Shown piece after piece: positions 42,165 to 51,350 of a DNA stretch of 64,000 nucleotides. The stretch is taken from positions 243,451-307,450 of the forward strand of contig DF158882.1 of NCBI GenBank assembly GCA_000307305.1. Direction: 5' to 3'. The stretch comes from Enterobacteriaceae bacterium B14 (GTDB lineage: Bacteria > Pseudomonadota > Gammaproteobacteria > Enterobacterales > Enterobacteriaceae). Both the position numbers and the translations under genes were made by a program. How positions within the stretch are numbered: position 1 is the stretch's first letter; the number at the start of each line of letters is the position of its first letter. Below the pieces are notes generated by a model. The model was not told where the DNA came from. It saw only the letters and a list, made by a program, of their open reading frames with translations, and made no database searches.

Positions 42165-42193
42165 ATAAAAAAAGCGCGGTAGTTGCCGCGCTT
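42165..42193 (-). terminator. Intrinsic terminator of the artPIQM operon
   Basis: On the minus strand AAGCGCGG and CCGCGCTT form an 8-bp stem with a 6-base loop, followed by a run of seven T residues, 19 bases after the artM stop. Confidence 0.93.
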
Positions 42194-42211
42194 CGCTATG
42201 ATATTTAATCT

Positions 42212-42880
42212 TTAGTTCCGGTGCTCAAAAGCCAATGCGCGGCGTTCAAACAAGCGCATACACAGCGTTAATATGGCATTTATGCAGAGGTAGACAATAC
42301 CCGCAGCACCGAAAACCATCACATTATAGTCTTCTCCGTACAGATACTTTGCCTGCCCCATCACTTCCATAAGTGTGATGGTATAAGCCAGAGAAGTACT
42401 CTTAAAGATCAAGACCACTTCATTTGAGTATGAAGAGAGTGCTCTTTTAATGGCGTAAGGCAGCAGAATACGGAGTGTCTGCTTTTTAGACATACCTAAT
42501 GCAGCACAGGATTGCCACTGTCCTTCCGGTATTGCCCGCATTGCACCGAAGAAAAGCTGGGTTGTATAGGCCGCACTGTTTAGTGCTAATGCAACCATGG
42601 CACAGAACCACGGGTTAGAAAGCAGTGCCCATACGAACTCAATCTTTTTAAAGAACTCAAATTGTCCCGGCCCGTAGTAAATCAGGAAGATCTGTACCAG
42701 CAGTGGCGTCCCTGTGAACAGCGTAATGTAGCCTTTCACAATCGGTGTTACGACCGGTGTTTTAAGCGTTAAAACAACGGTAAACACGAGGGCTAAAACT
42801 AAGGCAATGAGCAGCGATGCTGCGGTCAGTGACAGGCTAATGGGTAAACCATTCAATAGCTTGGGGATATAATCCAGCAT
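42212..42880 (-). CDS. artM: Arginine ABC transporter permease ArtM
   Basis: A 222-residue inner membrane permease of the polar amino acid family, the same length as E. coli ArtM. About five helices are visible, with the permease EAA loop around 'GAMRAIPEGQWQSCAALGMS'. It works as a partner of ArtQ with ATPase ArtP. The start overlaps the artQ stop by one base. Confidence 0.95.
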   Translation of the reverse strand: MLDYIPKLLNGLPISLSLTAASLLIALVLALVFTVVLTLKTPVVTPIVKGYITLFTGTPLLVQIFLIYYGPGQFEFFKKIEFVWALLSNPWFCAMVALALNSAAYTTQLFFGAMRAIPEGQWQSCAALGMSKKQTLRILLPYAIKRALSSYSNEVVLIFKSTSLAYTITLMEVMGQAKYLYGEDYNVMVFGAAGIVYLCINAILTLCMRLFERRALAFEHRN

Positions 42881-43584
42881 TATGAAGGTCTCCGTTCAAA
42901 GCGAGTGGTGTACAGCTCTATTCGTTTTAGGACAGATTGGCTAAAAAGCGTAATTAACAGATAGATAGCTGCTGCAACCATATACCAAGTGAATGGTTCC
43001 TGGGTGCGTGTCGAGATGCTTTGTGCCTGCAACATGAGGTCATTTACGCTGATAAGTGAGACCAAAGCCGTATCTTTCAAAAGAACAAGCCATTGGTTGC
43101 CTAGACCAGGCAGAGCATGACGCCACATTTGCGGCATAACAATACGAACGAAAATGGCTCTTCGGCTCAACCCTAAAGCTTGAGCAGATTCTCGTTGTCC
43201 TTGAGGTACAGCCTTAAGAGCTCCGCGTAGCGTTTGTGATGCATAAGCCGCATATAGGAGAGCAAGAGCGATAACGCCACACATGAAAGGGCTGATCTCA
43301 GGCGAAGAGATATCCACCTGTATAGTAAGGCCAAATAGCGTGAACCCATCAGAGAGGGTTAATAGCAGTTCTGATGAGCCATAGTAAATGAAAAGCACCA
43401 CCAGAATTTCTGGTAGCCCACGTAATATGGTCACTAATGCCGAGCCAGATATGCTCACTACCTTCCAGCGGGAAAGCTCCCATAGGGCAAATAGCATCGC
43501 AAGGACAAGCCCTAGCATCAGAGCACAAACGGCAAGGCCGACGGTTATCCCGGCGGCACTGACTAAAAATTGAATATCATTCAT
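42880..43584 (-). CDS. artQ: Arginine ABC transporter permease ArtQ
   Basis: A 234-residue permease (E. coli ArtQ 238) with about five helices. The EAA loop reads '[20 protein letters not shown]'. It pairs with ArtM to form the membrane channel for arginine uptake. It lies 12 bases after artI and shares a junction base with artM, consistent with one transcript. Confidence 0.95.
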   Translation of the reverse strand: MNDIQFLVSAAGITVGLAVCALMLGLVLAMLFALWELSRWKVVSISGSALVTILRGLPEILVVLFIYYGSSELLLTLSDGFTLFGLTIQVDISSPEISPFMCGVIALALLYAAYASQTLRGALKAVPQGQRESAQALGLSRRAIFVRIVMPQMWRHALPGLGNQWLVLLKDTALVSLISVNDLMLQAQSISTRTQEPFTWYMVAAAIYLLITLFSQSVLKRIELYTTRFERRPS

Positions 43585-43596
43585 GTGAGGTTCTGA

Positions 43597-44328
43597 TTAT
43601 TGCTTAAACCATTTTTGATAAATCGTCTGATAAGTTCCGTCTTTTTTGACTTTTTCTAACGCAGCATCAAATTTACCCTGCAACTCGGTGTTCCCTTTAC
43701 GAACAGCGATGCCAAGGCCAGAGCCGAAATAGTCAGAGTCAGTGACTTTATCCCCTACAGCCGCCAAGGTGTCATTGGTTTTCAACCATTCGTTAACGAC
43801 GGCAGTATCACCAAATACAGCATCCAGACGACCATTTTTAAGGTCTAGCACCGCATTCTGATAGCTGTCATAAGGCACGCCAGTGATCTCTTTATGTTTA
43901 TCGGCCAAATATTTTTGATGAGTGGTGCCATTTTGCATACCAACACGCTTGCCTTTCAATGCATCAATAGTGGCAACTTTGCTTTTTTGAGCGATAAATA
44001 GGGCCGAGTTATCGTAGTAAGGTTTCGTGAACTCAGCCTGCTTTATACGCTCAGGCGTGATATCCATACCGGAGATAACAGCATCAATACGCTTGAATTT
44101 CAAACTTGGGATCAGGCTATCAAAGGCTTGATTAGTGAACGTACAGGTTGCCTGCATCTCTTTACACAGCGCATTAGCCAAATCAATATCAAAGCCCTGA
44201 ATCTGGTTATTACTATCCACCAATTCAAAGGGAGGGTAAGAGGCTTCAGTTCCAAAACGGATAGTTTCCGCGGCACTCACGGAGGCACTGACGGTGGCTA
44301 GAACGGCGGCAATGAGTAATTTTTTCAT
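43597..44328 (-). CDS. artI: Arginine ABC transporter substrate-binding protein ArtI
   Basis: A 243-residue periplasmic binding protein, same length as E. coli ArtI. The signal peptide is 'MKKLLIAAVLATVSASVSAA'. The mature protein is highly similar to ArtJ of this window, differing in parts of the ligand region; in E. coli the two differ in specificity. It lies between artP and artQ in the operon, with a 71-base gap after artP. Confidence 0.94.
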   Translation of the reverse strand: MKKLLIAAVLATVSASVSAAETIRFGTEASYPPFELVDSNNQIQGFDIDLANALCKEMQATCTFTNQAFDSLIPSLKFKRIDAVISGMDITPERIKQAEFTKPYYDNSALFIAQKSKVATIDALKGKRVGMQNGTTHQKYLADKHKEITGVPYDSYQNAVLDLKNGRLDAVFGDTAVVNEWLKTNDTLAAVGDKVTDSDYFGSGLGIAVRKGNTELQGKFDAALEKVKKDGTYQTIYQKWFKQ

Positions 44329-44399
44329 CCTAAACTCCTGGTGAGATAATCAATTTAATATATTGATAAAAATAGTATTTGGACTAAATATCATAATGA

Positions 44400-45128
44400 T
44401 TAATGAGAAAGATAACCGGCAAAGGCGTCCGTTTCTGGTTTGGCGAAACGGCTGGCATCCCCTTGTTCAACAATCCGGCCTTGTTCCATATACACAACGC
44501 GGCTGGCAGTTTTACGTGCTACTTCGACTTCATGGGTCACGATAACTTGAGTGATGCCTGTTTCAGATAGCTCCCGAATTATACTGACAATTTGCGCTGT
44601 AATTTCTGGATCTAGTGCCGCTGTAGGTTCATCAAAAAGGAGAATTTGCGGTTCCATCATCAGTGCTCGGGCAATAGCGACTCGCTGCTGTTGTCCGCCG
44701 GAAAGATGGAGAGGATAGCGATCGGCATAAGGTGTGAGGCGTAGCCTTTCTAACAGTTTTTCTGCTCTGGCCATCGCTTCGGCTTTAGATAGTCCTAAAA
44801 CCTGACAAGGTGCTTCGATCAGGTTTTGCACAACGGTGAGATGAGGCCATAGATTATATTGCTGAAAGACCATCCCTACATTGCGACGCAGTTCGCGGAT
44901 AGCTTTCTCTCCGGGAACATGATTGAAGTCAAAGGTATTCCCAGCAATGGACAATTTGCCAGAACGGGGCATTTCGAGCAGGTTAAGAACGCGCAGCAGA
45001 GAGCTTTTCCCTGCACCGCTTGGCCCAAGCATGACCAGTGTTTCGCCAGCCGGACACTCTAATGTAATGTCAAACAGCGCTTGGTGTGCGCCGTAGTAAC
45101 AATTTATCCCTTGAAGTTGAATACTCAT
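44400..45128 (-). CDS. artP: Arginine ABC transporter ATP-binding protein ArtP
   Basis: A 242-residue ATPase of the arginine importer, same length as E. coli ArtP. Walker A is 'GPSGAGKSS' at residues 35-43, the ABC signature '[14 protein letters not shown]' near 143, and Walker B '[13 protein letters not shown]' just after. It is the first gene of artPIQM and lies downstream of ybjP, from which a terminator separates it. Confidence 0.96.
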   Translation of the reverse strand: MSIQLQGINCYYGAHQALFDITLECPAGETLVMLGPSGAGKSSLLRVLNLLEMPRSGKLSIAGNTFDFNHVPGEKAIRELRRNVGMVFQQYNLWPHLTVVQNLIEAPCQVLGLSKAEAMARAEKLLERLRLTPYADRYPLHLSGGQQQRVAIARALMMEPQILLFDEPTAALDPEITAQIVSIIRELSETGITQVIVTHEVEVARKTASRVVYMEQGRIVEQGDASRFAKPETDAFAGYLSH

Positions 45129-45174
45129 GCGTAATAACTGAATAGCAAATGATAGCGTGGATAGTAACTCTCAT

Positions 45175-45188
45175 CGCATAGTTATGCA
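45175..45188. promoter_or_regulatory. ARG-box-like site near the artP start
   Basis: CGCATAGTTATGCA matches about 10 of the 14 core ARG-box positions and is close to a palindrome. It lies about 50 bases before the artP start codon, where a repressor site would be expected. Confidence 0.3.
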
Positions 45189-45275
45189 ATCAATGTGATT
45201 TGAAATTTAGATTTGCAGGTGGGTGTTTTCGGTTTTCATTTGCAAATAGTCTATTAATTTAGAAGGTTAAGGCTT

Positions 45276-45293
45276 GCTAAATATTTATGCACA
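45276..45293. promoter_or_regulatory. ARG-box-like site upstream of artP
   Basis: GCTAAATATTTATGCACA matches about 11 of 14 core positions of the ARG box (TGAATAATTATTCA). It is about 150 bases from the artP start. E. coli artP is repressed by ArgR, which supports the idea, but the distance is long and no second box adjoins it. Confidence 0.35.
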
Positions 45294-45377
45294 TATTGCG
45301 TTTTTTAAGCGATATTGCTGCTTAATGATAGCGATGGAGGGCATTGCATAAGAGGGGGTTATATGAAGAGCCAATAG

Positions 45378-45417
45378 AAAACCCTCAATCATTCAGCTTA
45401 AAGTGAATAACTGAGGG
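45378..45417 (-). terminator. Terminator downstream of ybjP
   Basis: On the minus strand CCCTCA...TGAGGG encloses a second stem, ATTCA/TGAAT, and the structure is followed by TTTTC. It lies right after the ybjP stop and separates ybjP from artP. Confidence 0.75.
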
Positions 45418-45427
45418 CATGTAAGAC

Positions 45428-45976
45428 TTAAAGGTTTTCTAGCATCTGTTGCAGTGTACCGCTGTCGGCAGCAGCTCTTTGCCCTAAATAACGGACATCT
45501 GCGACAGCCCAGCAAGTGCCTTCTCTTACCATTAAGACTTCATCTTTCCAGCGCACCTCGGTTTTATCATCTTTGCGATAAGTCAGTTGCACACGAAGTG
45601 GAATATGCTTGGCATCATGGTTTGGAATAGTTGATGCGCTGCTCACATCTGCCGACGTCAATCCGGCAGGATTGCTAGAGAAGATATCGCCTTTCGCTGG
45701 GTCTAACAGCTTGTTTTGCTGACCAGCGGTAGCGAGCATCTGATACAACCCATCAGTGAGATAAGGGCGGTATTGAGCTAATTGTTCTGTACTCAACAAC
45801 CCTTGTACCCGAGATGTCATCTGTAACTCATAAAATTTCTGGGCTACCTGATCTGGCGCGCCTTCAATACAAGGAGACGTCCGAGTACCGAGATCTTTTA
45901 TGACAGGCTCTACGTTCTGGCATGCACTAAGTAGGAGTGCCAGAGGCAAAATTGCAGCAATAGTCTTTATTTTCAT
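45428..45976 (-). CDS. ybjP: DUF3828 lipoprotein YbjP
   Basis: A 182-residue lipoprotein. The signal sequence ends in the lipobox LSAC with Cys19 as the lipidated residue; the next residue is Gln, compatible with transfer to the outer membrane. The body matches E. coli YbjP (171), with 'SPCIEGAPDQVAQKFY', 'ASTIPNHDAKHIPLRV' and 'DEVLMVREGTCWAVADVRYLG' (split). Function unknown. It keeps its E. coli place next to artP. Confidence 0.92.
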   Translation of the reverse strand: MKIKTIAAILPLALLLSACQNVEPVIKDLGTRTSPCIEGAPDQVAQKFYELQMTSRVQGLLSTEQLAQYRPYLTDGLYQMLATAGQQNKLLDPAKGDIFSSNPAGLTSADVSSASTIPNHDAKHIPLRVQLTYRKDDKTEVRWKDEVLMVREGTCWAVADVRYLGQRAAADSGTLQQMLENL

Positions 45977-46121
45977 TTCATTACCTTAGAAACGGTTCCG
46001 GTAGCACTGCTTATATCAATGCTAGGTGTAGCCACATAATATTGTCAGTATAGCTATAACTACCTGTCAGCTTTAAACAAATTATGTTGTTGTTCACTAT
46101 TCTGTCTTTTTTCCTGCCAGA

Positions 46122-47336
46122 TTACTGATGGTAGGTTTCCAAGAACCGTCCGAATCTCCCGATAGCCACATCTAGCTCGTCAACGCGAGGTAGGGTGACA
46201 ATGCGAACATGGTCAGGATAAGGCCAGTTAAATCCACTCCCCTGAACCAGCAGCACTTTCTCTTGAAGGAGCAAATCCAAGACTAACTTCTGATCGTTTT
46301 GGATATTAAACTTTTTCATATCGAGACGTGGGAACATATACAGCGCACCACGAGGTTTCACACAAGAAACGCCAGGAATGCTGTTAATCAGTTCCCATGC
46401 GTGATTGCGTTGCTCATACAAACGGCCTCCAGGGCGAATAAATTCAGAAATACTTTGGTATCCGCCAAGTGCTGTTTGAATAGCGTGTTGCATGGGAACG
46501 TTGGCACATAAACGCATGGAGGCGAGCATTTCCAAGCCTTCGATATAACCTTTAGCCGCTTTCTTAGGGCCATTTAACATCATCCAGCCTTGGCGAAAAC
46601 CAGCAACTCGATATGTTTTAGATAGGCCATTAAATGTGACGGTCAGTAGGTCTGGTGCTAATGCAGCGATAGAGTGATGGACCGCATCATCGTAGAGAAT
46701 TTTATCGTAGATCTCATCGGCAAAAATAATCAGGTCATTTTGGCGGGCAATTTCAGCGATATCTAAGAGTAGTTCTTTGCTGTATACCGCACCTGTTGGG
46801 TTATTAGGATTAATAATAACGATGCCGCGGGTTTTAGGCGTAATCTTGCTACGAATATCGTCTAGGTCAGGAAACCAGTCTGATTCCTCATCACACATAT
46901 AGTGTACGGCTTTGCCGCCAGAAAGAGAGACGGCAGCAGTCCATAATGGATAATCAGGTGCTGGTACTAACATTTCATCGTCACTATTAAGAAGTGCCTG
47001 CATTGCCTGAACAATCAGCTCTGAGACCCCATTACCGATATAAACATCTTCGACGGTGGCATCCATAATATTGCGAGCTTGATAATGCTGAATGATGGCT
47101 TTACGCGCCGAATACAGCCCTTTTGAATCACAATAGCCCTGTGCCGTTGGCAGGTTACGCAGAACGTCCACCAAAATTTCATCTGGCGCATCGAACCCAA
47201 ATGGGGCAGGGTTGCCAATATTCAATTTTAGAATTTTGTTGCCTTCTTCTTCGAGGCGCTTTGCTTCTTTTAAAACTGGACCACGAATGTCATAACATAC
47301 GTTATCCAGCTTATGGGATTTTTCAATAAGGGACAT
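46122..47336 (-). CDS. alaA: Glutamate-pyruvate aminotransferase AlaA
   Basis: A 404-residue PLP aminotransferase that makes alanine from pyruvate and glutamate, nearly identical in length to E. coli AlaA (405). The PLP lysine is Lys240 in 'NGLSKTYRVAG', and 'INPNNPTGAVY' (175-185) and 'IIFADEIYDKI' (203-213) are present. In E. coli it is divergent from lrhA; here it points away from lrhA too, but four genes lie between them. Confidence 0.96.
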   Translation of the reverse strand: MSLIEKSHKLDNVCYDIRGPVLKEAKRLEEEGNKILKLNIGNPAPFGFDAPDEILVDVLRNLPTAQGYCDSKGLYSARKAIIQHYQARNIMDATVEDVYIGNGVSELIVQAMQALLNSDDEMLVPAPDYPLWTAAVSLSGGKAVHYMCDEESDWFPDLDDIRSKITPKTRGIVIINPNNPTGAVYSKELLLDIAEIARQNDLIIFADEIYDKILYDDAVHHSIAALAPDLLTVTFNGLSKTYRVAGFRQGWMMLNGPKKAAKGYIEGLEMLASMRLCANVPMQHAIQTALGGYQSISEFIRPGGRLYEQRNHAWELINSIPGVSCVKPRGALYMFPRLDMKKFNIQNDQKLVLDLLLQEKVLLVQGSGFNWPYPDHVRIVTLPRVDELDVAIGRFGRFLETYHQ

Positions 47337-47811
47337 AAAAGTGGGCCTTTTGCTAAGCTGTATTCCTTTTTATTACCGCGCTGTTTGAAAGGTGAACGAC
47401 TCGTGTTGTCATTGGCCTTGCGGTAATTACTGTTATCAATGTACTCCGAGCTAGAGCCCTTTAGAAGGTGCAAGTGGCTCTTTAGTTAAAACTATTATTG
47501 ATAAGAGATTTATTGGCGATAAAGTTAACTCTCAGTAAATTTAACAGAGCAATAAATTCAATATAATCTATTTTTGTGGAATTAAATTCTGAATTTATTT
47601 GACTAACTATGAAAGTACACCACAAAAAATAAAAAATCAGTGAATAATTTTACTTATAACGACGTGGTTATAGAGAAGAAACCGTGTCTATGCAAAGGGT
47701 TACTATTTGATGTTTTACGCCCGTTTGCTAAATGGATAGCAGATTTCCCCTCTCTTTGAATCGTATAATGGCCAGCACCGACAGAGTAAAAGTGATAGGA
47801 GTCATTAGGCG
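47337..47811. other. Gap between alaA and the ynjA-like gene
   Basis: This 475-base AT-rich region between divergent genes contains the alaA promoter side and one copy of a 13-bp sequence (AAGTTAACTCTCA, 47522-47534) that recurs before lrhA. No small gene or hairpin is convincing. Confidence 0.6.
47522..47534 (+). repeat. 13-bp direct repeat, left copy
   Basis: AAGTTAACTCTCA occurs here and again in the same orientation at 51848-51860. The two copies enclose the ynjA-ynjF-ynjE-TVP38 group, which separates alaA and lrhA. Confidence 0.6.
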
Positions 47812-48414
47812 ATGAAGCATCACGATGAACAACCCGATTTAGCCCGAGCATTTTCCTCTGCATCACCTGTTACACCATTACAGGTGATCCCTATGTCAAT
47901 TTTACCTATCACTAAGATGCAGGAAAAACACTACGGTAAAGTACTCAACCCTAGCCGCTGGTGGGGAAGAGTGCCTTTTCTTTTCTATCTAGTTGCGCTG
48001 TTTGTTGGATATCTCGAACGCAAACGCTCTGCGTTGAATCCCGTATTACGGGCATTGGTGATGGTCAGAGTATCTCAGCGCTGCCACTGTGCATTCTGTA
48101 TTGACGCCAATAGTCTGAGGCTAGCAGAAAGAACGCAATCGCTAGATAAGATGCAAGCGGTGAGCCAGTGGGAAAGTGCAGATTGCTTCACTGAACAAGA
48201 GCGCATTGCACTCGCGTATTCAGATGGTATGACAGATACCCCACCTAAACAGGATGCCGAACTGTTATTGCAACTCAAAGCCAAATTTAGCGAACAGGCT
48301 ATTACTGAGCTAACGGCATTGATCGCATTTCAGAACCTGTCTGCACGTTTTAATGCGGCGTTGAATATCCCCTCTCAAGGGTTGTGTGAGATACCGACAA
48401 GTAAGGGCCAGTAA
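47812..48414 (+). CDS. YnjA-like carboxymuconolactone decarboxylase family protein
   Basis: A 200-residue protein of the carboxymuconolactone decarboxylase/AhpD superfamily. The motif 'CHCAFCIDANS' at residues 91-101 supplies a CxxC pair (Cys93, Cys96) and the histidine-type helix of AhpD-like peroxidatic or redox proteins. It resembles E. coli YnjA (182 residues), of unknown function. ATG 47812 follows AGGAG and TTAGGCG; a later ATG at 47893 would give a shorter form nearer the E. coli length. The stop is one base before the next gene, so the two are co-translated. Confidence 0.8.
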   Translation: MKHHDEQPDLARAFSSASPVTPLQVIPMSILPITKMQEKHYGKVLNPSRWWGRVPFLFYLVALFVGYLERKRSALNPVLRALVMVRVSQRCHCAFCIDANSLRLAERTQSLDKMQAVSQWESADCFTEQERIALAYSDGMTDTPPKQDAELLLQLKAKFSEQAITELTALIAFQNLSARFNAALNIPSQGLCEIPTSKGQ

Positions 48415-48415
48415 G

Positions 48416-49057
48416 ATGTTGGACCGCCATATTCACCCTAAAGTAAAACCCTTATTATCGTGGCTAGCTAAAGGGTTAAGTGCAGCTTCAGTGATGGCAG
48501 ATAAAGTGACTTTATTGGGTTTTGCTATCGGCTTATGTGCTCTACCTTTGCTTGCATGGGAGCACTACACTACGGCACTGGTGTGTATCTTACTCAACCG
48601 GATTTTGGATGGGTTGGATGGGGCCCTTGCACGAGAAACGAAACTTACCGATGCTGGTGGTTATCTGGATATCGTTCTCGATTTTCTGTTTTATGCCTTA
48701 GTTCCATTGGGGTTTGTTTTGGCAAATCCAGAAAGCAACGCTATCGCTGGGGCCTTTCTTCTGTTTGCTTTTATCGGCACAGGCAGCAGCTTTTTGGCAT
48801 TTGCTGCTCTGTCAGACAAATATCGCTTGGATAACCCTGATTATCCGCACAAATCTTTTTACTATATTGGTGGTTTAACCGAAGGCTTTGAAACCATTCT
48901 CTGCTTTATTTTATGCTGCCTATGGCCCTCTCAGTTTCCTCTAATTGCTTGGATCTTTGGTGGACTATGCTGTTTGACGACCCTGACAAGGATCTGGGGA
49001 GGGTATAACACGTTGAAACAGGCTGAGAAGAAGAGAACGGGAGCAGGGGAACGCTAG
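48416..49057 (+). CDS. ynjF: YnjF-like CDP-alcohol phosphatidyltransferase
   Basis: A 213-residue membrane enzyme of the CDP-alcohol phosphatidyltransferase family. The catalytic signature is visible: Asp65, Asp68-Gly69, Ala72-Arg73, then Gly81, Asp85 and Asp89. The spacing from Arg73 to Gly81 is seven residues, one less than in the general family pattern. It matches E. coli YnjF (206) by sequence. The lipid it makes is unknown. ATG 48416 follows the ynjA-like stop by one base; an upstream frame from 48386 overlaps that gene and is not preferred. Confidence 0.86.
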   Translation: MLDRHIHPKVKPLLSWLAKGLSAASVMADKVTLLGFAIGLCALPLLAWEHYTTALVCILLNRILDGLDGALARETKLTDAGGYLDIVLDFLFYALVPLGFVLANPESNAIAGAFLLFAFIGTGSSFLAFAALSDKYRLDNPDYPHKSFYYIGGLTEGFETILCFILCCLWPSQFPLIAWIFGGLCCLTTLTRIWGGYNTLKQAEKKRTGAGER

Positions 49058-49072
49058 AGGCAAACGGGAGGC

Positions 49073-49097
49073 TTTTAGCCGCCCGTTAAATGGATAG
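49073..49097. terminator. Hairpin between the ynjF-like and ynjE-like genes
   Basis: AACGGG-A-GGC pairs with GCC-G-CCCGTT around a TTTTA loop with one internal mismatch. It sits between convergent genes, but T tracts are weak on both sides. Confidence 0.5.
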
Positions 49098-49119
49098 TTA
49101 AAACATCAAGATATAAAAC

Positions 49120-50412
49120 CTATTGCGGTTTCCGCTCCCCTTGTACCTGTGGATTATCTGCGTGGCTACTCCACTCATACCAGCCGCCATCATACACGCT
49201 CACATTAGGCCAACCCATGGCACGGGTATACATAAATACTTCCGAGGCGCGCCAGCCTGTACCACAGTAAAAAGCCACATCCTGATCTTTGTTGATTTTC
49301 CACTGTTGCAACATTTTGGTGATATCGTCAGCAGAACGCATGGTACCGTCTGGATTGTGGTAGTCTTCTAAATGAAATGCGTCACTACCAGCATGCCCCC
49401 AACGAGCACCGGGAATATCCCCTTTAGGCTTAATATACTTATAGCCACTTGTTGTACCGATAAATTCATCCCAAGTACGAATACTGACTAGCGAAGCATC
49501 CTGACGGTTAAGCAGATCTTTTGCTTGTGCCATGTCTTTCATGAGCTGTGGTTGAGCAGGGATCGTGACGCCAAACTCTTTTACAGGTGTCACGTTTGCA
49601 GGCAGGCCTCTCTCGACAGGGTACCCTGCGTCATCCCAACTTTGCCAGCCACCATCAAGCAAGCGAACATCTTTCACGCCAGCATACAGCATGACATGGG
49701 CAACGCGTGATACACCGGCCATATCACGACCATAGAGAATGACGGTGGTATCTGCATCAACACCCGCTTTAGTGAGGGTTTCATTTATCTTTTCAGCAGA
49801 TACGACATTCCATAGCGGCTCGCTTTCCAAGTCATTGGTATCGATATAGCCAGCATTAGGAATATGTGAAATAAGGTATTTCTTCGGTGCACCCCAAGCG
49901 ACCTCAATGACACGCCATTTTTTCGCAGGCGCGGCATGAACAGGTTTTCCCTCTTGTACTGCACGTAGCCAAGCAGGATAAACAAGCTCTTGGTAGTTGG
50001 TTAAGCGAATTAACCGGTCAGGTTGCTGCAATGCATCTTGTAGTAGGGCGAGGTTCTTATAACCTGCCTGTTGTAATTTCTCTGCAACTGCGTCGGTTTC
50101 TTCTTTTGAACCGTAAAAGGCGATGTGGCTATCAGGTGTCAGGTTGTGCTCCTGTAGCCAGTGTTTCAACATACTATCGTCCATTTTACCTAGCCAACTG
50201 GCTGATAGATTCAGTGCAGTGGGTTCATGCCCTGAGCGTTCAGGCGAACCCGTTGGCCAACCGTTATAAAATGCGCTTGGGCGAGTATCAATAATAGTAC
50301 TGTTCTGTTGGGTTGTTTGCTGCCAGTCAACTGGCTGAAGTTTTGCGGCAAAACTGCTGTTTAGGCAACTTAACAGCAGCAGGCCACTTAATGTAGATTG
50401 AATCAGTCTCAT
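49120..50412 (-). CDS. ynjE: Thiosulfate sulfurtransferase YnjE
   Basis: A 430-residue exported rhodanese, close to E. coli YnjE (435), with three rhodanese domains. The signal peptide is about residues 1-23 ('LLLLSCLNSSFAA'). Only the third domain has the catalytic cysteine, Cys383 in 'FYCGTGWRASE', as in E. coli. It would transfer sulfur between thiosulfate and acceptors in the periplasm. The frame is open to 50676, but ATG 50412 is chosen because it begins the signal peptide; the upstream extension has no family similarity. Confidence 0.9.
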   Translation of the reverse strand: MRLIQSTLSGLLLLSCLNSSFAAKLQPVDWQQTTQQNSTIIDTRPSAFYNGWPTGSPERSGHEPTALNLSASWLGKMDDSMLKHWLQEHNLTPDSHIAFYGSKEETDAVAEKLQQAGYKNLALLQDALQQPDRLIRLTNYQELVYPAWLRAVQEGKPVHAAPAKKWRVIEVAWGAPKKYLISHIPNAGYIDTNDLESEPLWNVVSAEKINETLTKAGVDADTTVILYGRDMAGVSRVAHVMLYAGVKDVRLLDGGWQSWDDAGYPVERGLPANVTPVKEFGVTIPAQPQLMKDMAQAKDLLNRQDASLVSIRTWDEFIGTTSGYKYIKPKGDIPGARWGHAGSDAFHLEDYHNPDGTMRSADDITKMLQQWKINKDQDVAFYCGTGWRASEVFMYTRAMGWPNVSVYDGGWYEWSSHADNPQVQGERKPQ

Positions 50413-50675
50413 CGGATTTTCACTATTTATAATAGCTATATGTTGGGTAATTATATCGTCTAAATTGAGCAGGGCGCATGCTCTATGCCACTTAATGACG
50501 AGAGTGTTGAAGACATCATGCAGCATATATATGCACATATACAAATGAGGAGTTAACGCGTTTGTTTCTCTCATTATTTGAATTCGGTCATCCTTTAGGC
50601 CGATAGCGCTGAAAATTAACCATAGCTTATATAGTATGTGGCGCGAACCAAGCCGAGTGGGGATGAGTATTAACA

Positions 50676-51350
50676 ATGAAACTAAAGTTGTGGCTGAGGG
50701 CAGGGGTACTTCTGCTTTTTATTTTCTTACTTATGTCTTACTGGCTTATTGACGATGTCAGAGCACAAGTGGATGCTATTTTTGTCGCTTTCTCATCTCT
50801 GAATGTCTCGGTTGTTGCCGAGTATATTAGAGGATACGGCCACCAGGCGATGGCGGTTTCTTTTTTTCTTATGGTGTTCCAATCCATCATTGCACCTTTA
50901 CCGGCGTTTCTGATTACATTTGCTAATGCCGCCATATTTGGTTGGGTAGTTGGTGCGATCCTCTCTTGGTGTAGTTCTATGGTTGGTGCGGCATTATGCT
51001 TTGCTATCGCTAGAATTATGGGGCGCGATGCAGTGGCAAAGTTAACCTCACGCAGGGCATTGGATAGTGTGGATAAATTTTTTGATAAATATGGTGCTTA
51101 CTCTATTTTGATTTGTCGCTTATTGCCCTTTGTCTCATTTGATATCGTCAGCTATGCGGCAGGTTTAACATCAATGAAGTTCAGAACATTTATGATTGCA
51201 ACAGGTGTAGGGCAACTCCCTGCAACACTAATCTACTCCTATGTTGGTGAAATGCTGACAGGGGGGGCACAAATGTTCATGATTGGCTTATCTGTAGTGT
51301 TCTCATTGAGCATTTTAATTTATGTTCTGAAAAGCAAATATAGTAAGTAG
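50676..51350 (+). CDS. TVP38/TMEM64 family membrane protein (YdjX/YdjZ-like)
   Basis: A 224-residue membrane protein of the SNARE-associated/DedA-like VTT family. The core shows 'APLPAFLITFANAAIFGWVVGA' (split, residues 72-93), 'FAIARIMGRDAV' and 'CRLLPFVSFDIVSYAAGLT', with about five or six hydrophobic segments. E. coli carries related ydjX and ydjZ next to the ynj genes. Function is not settled; VTT proteins are now seen as lipid scramblases or carriers, which could fit with a neighbouring phosphatidyltransferase. It is divergent from ynjE. Confidence 0.82.
   Translation: MKLKLWLRAGVLLLFIFLLMSYWLIDDVRAQVDAIFVAFSSLNVSVVAEYIRGYGHQAMAVSFFLMVFQSIIAPLPAFLITFANAAIFGWVVGAILSWCSSMVGAALCFAIARIMGRDAVAKLTSRRALDSVDKFFDKYGAYSILICRLLPFVSFDIVSYAAGLTSMKFRTFMIATGVGQLPATLIYSYVGEMLTGGAQMFMIGLSVVFSLSILIYVLKSKYSK

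Noticed and set aside
47654-47866. 70-codon minus-strand frame across the ynjA-like start
   Set aside because: It overlaps a gene with family support and lacks a ribosome site or recognisable domain.
50413-50676. N-terminal extension of ynjE by 88 codons
   Set aside because: The extension precedes a proper signal peptide, has no similarity to the family and falls in the divergent promoter region.
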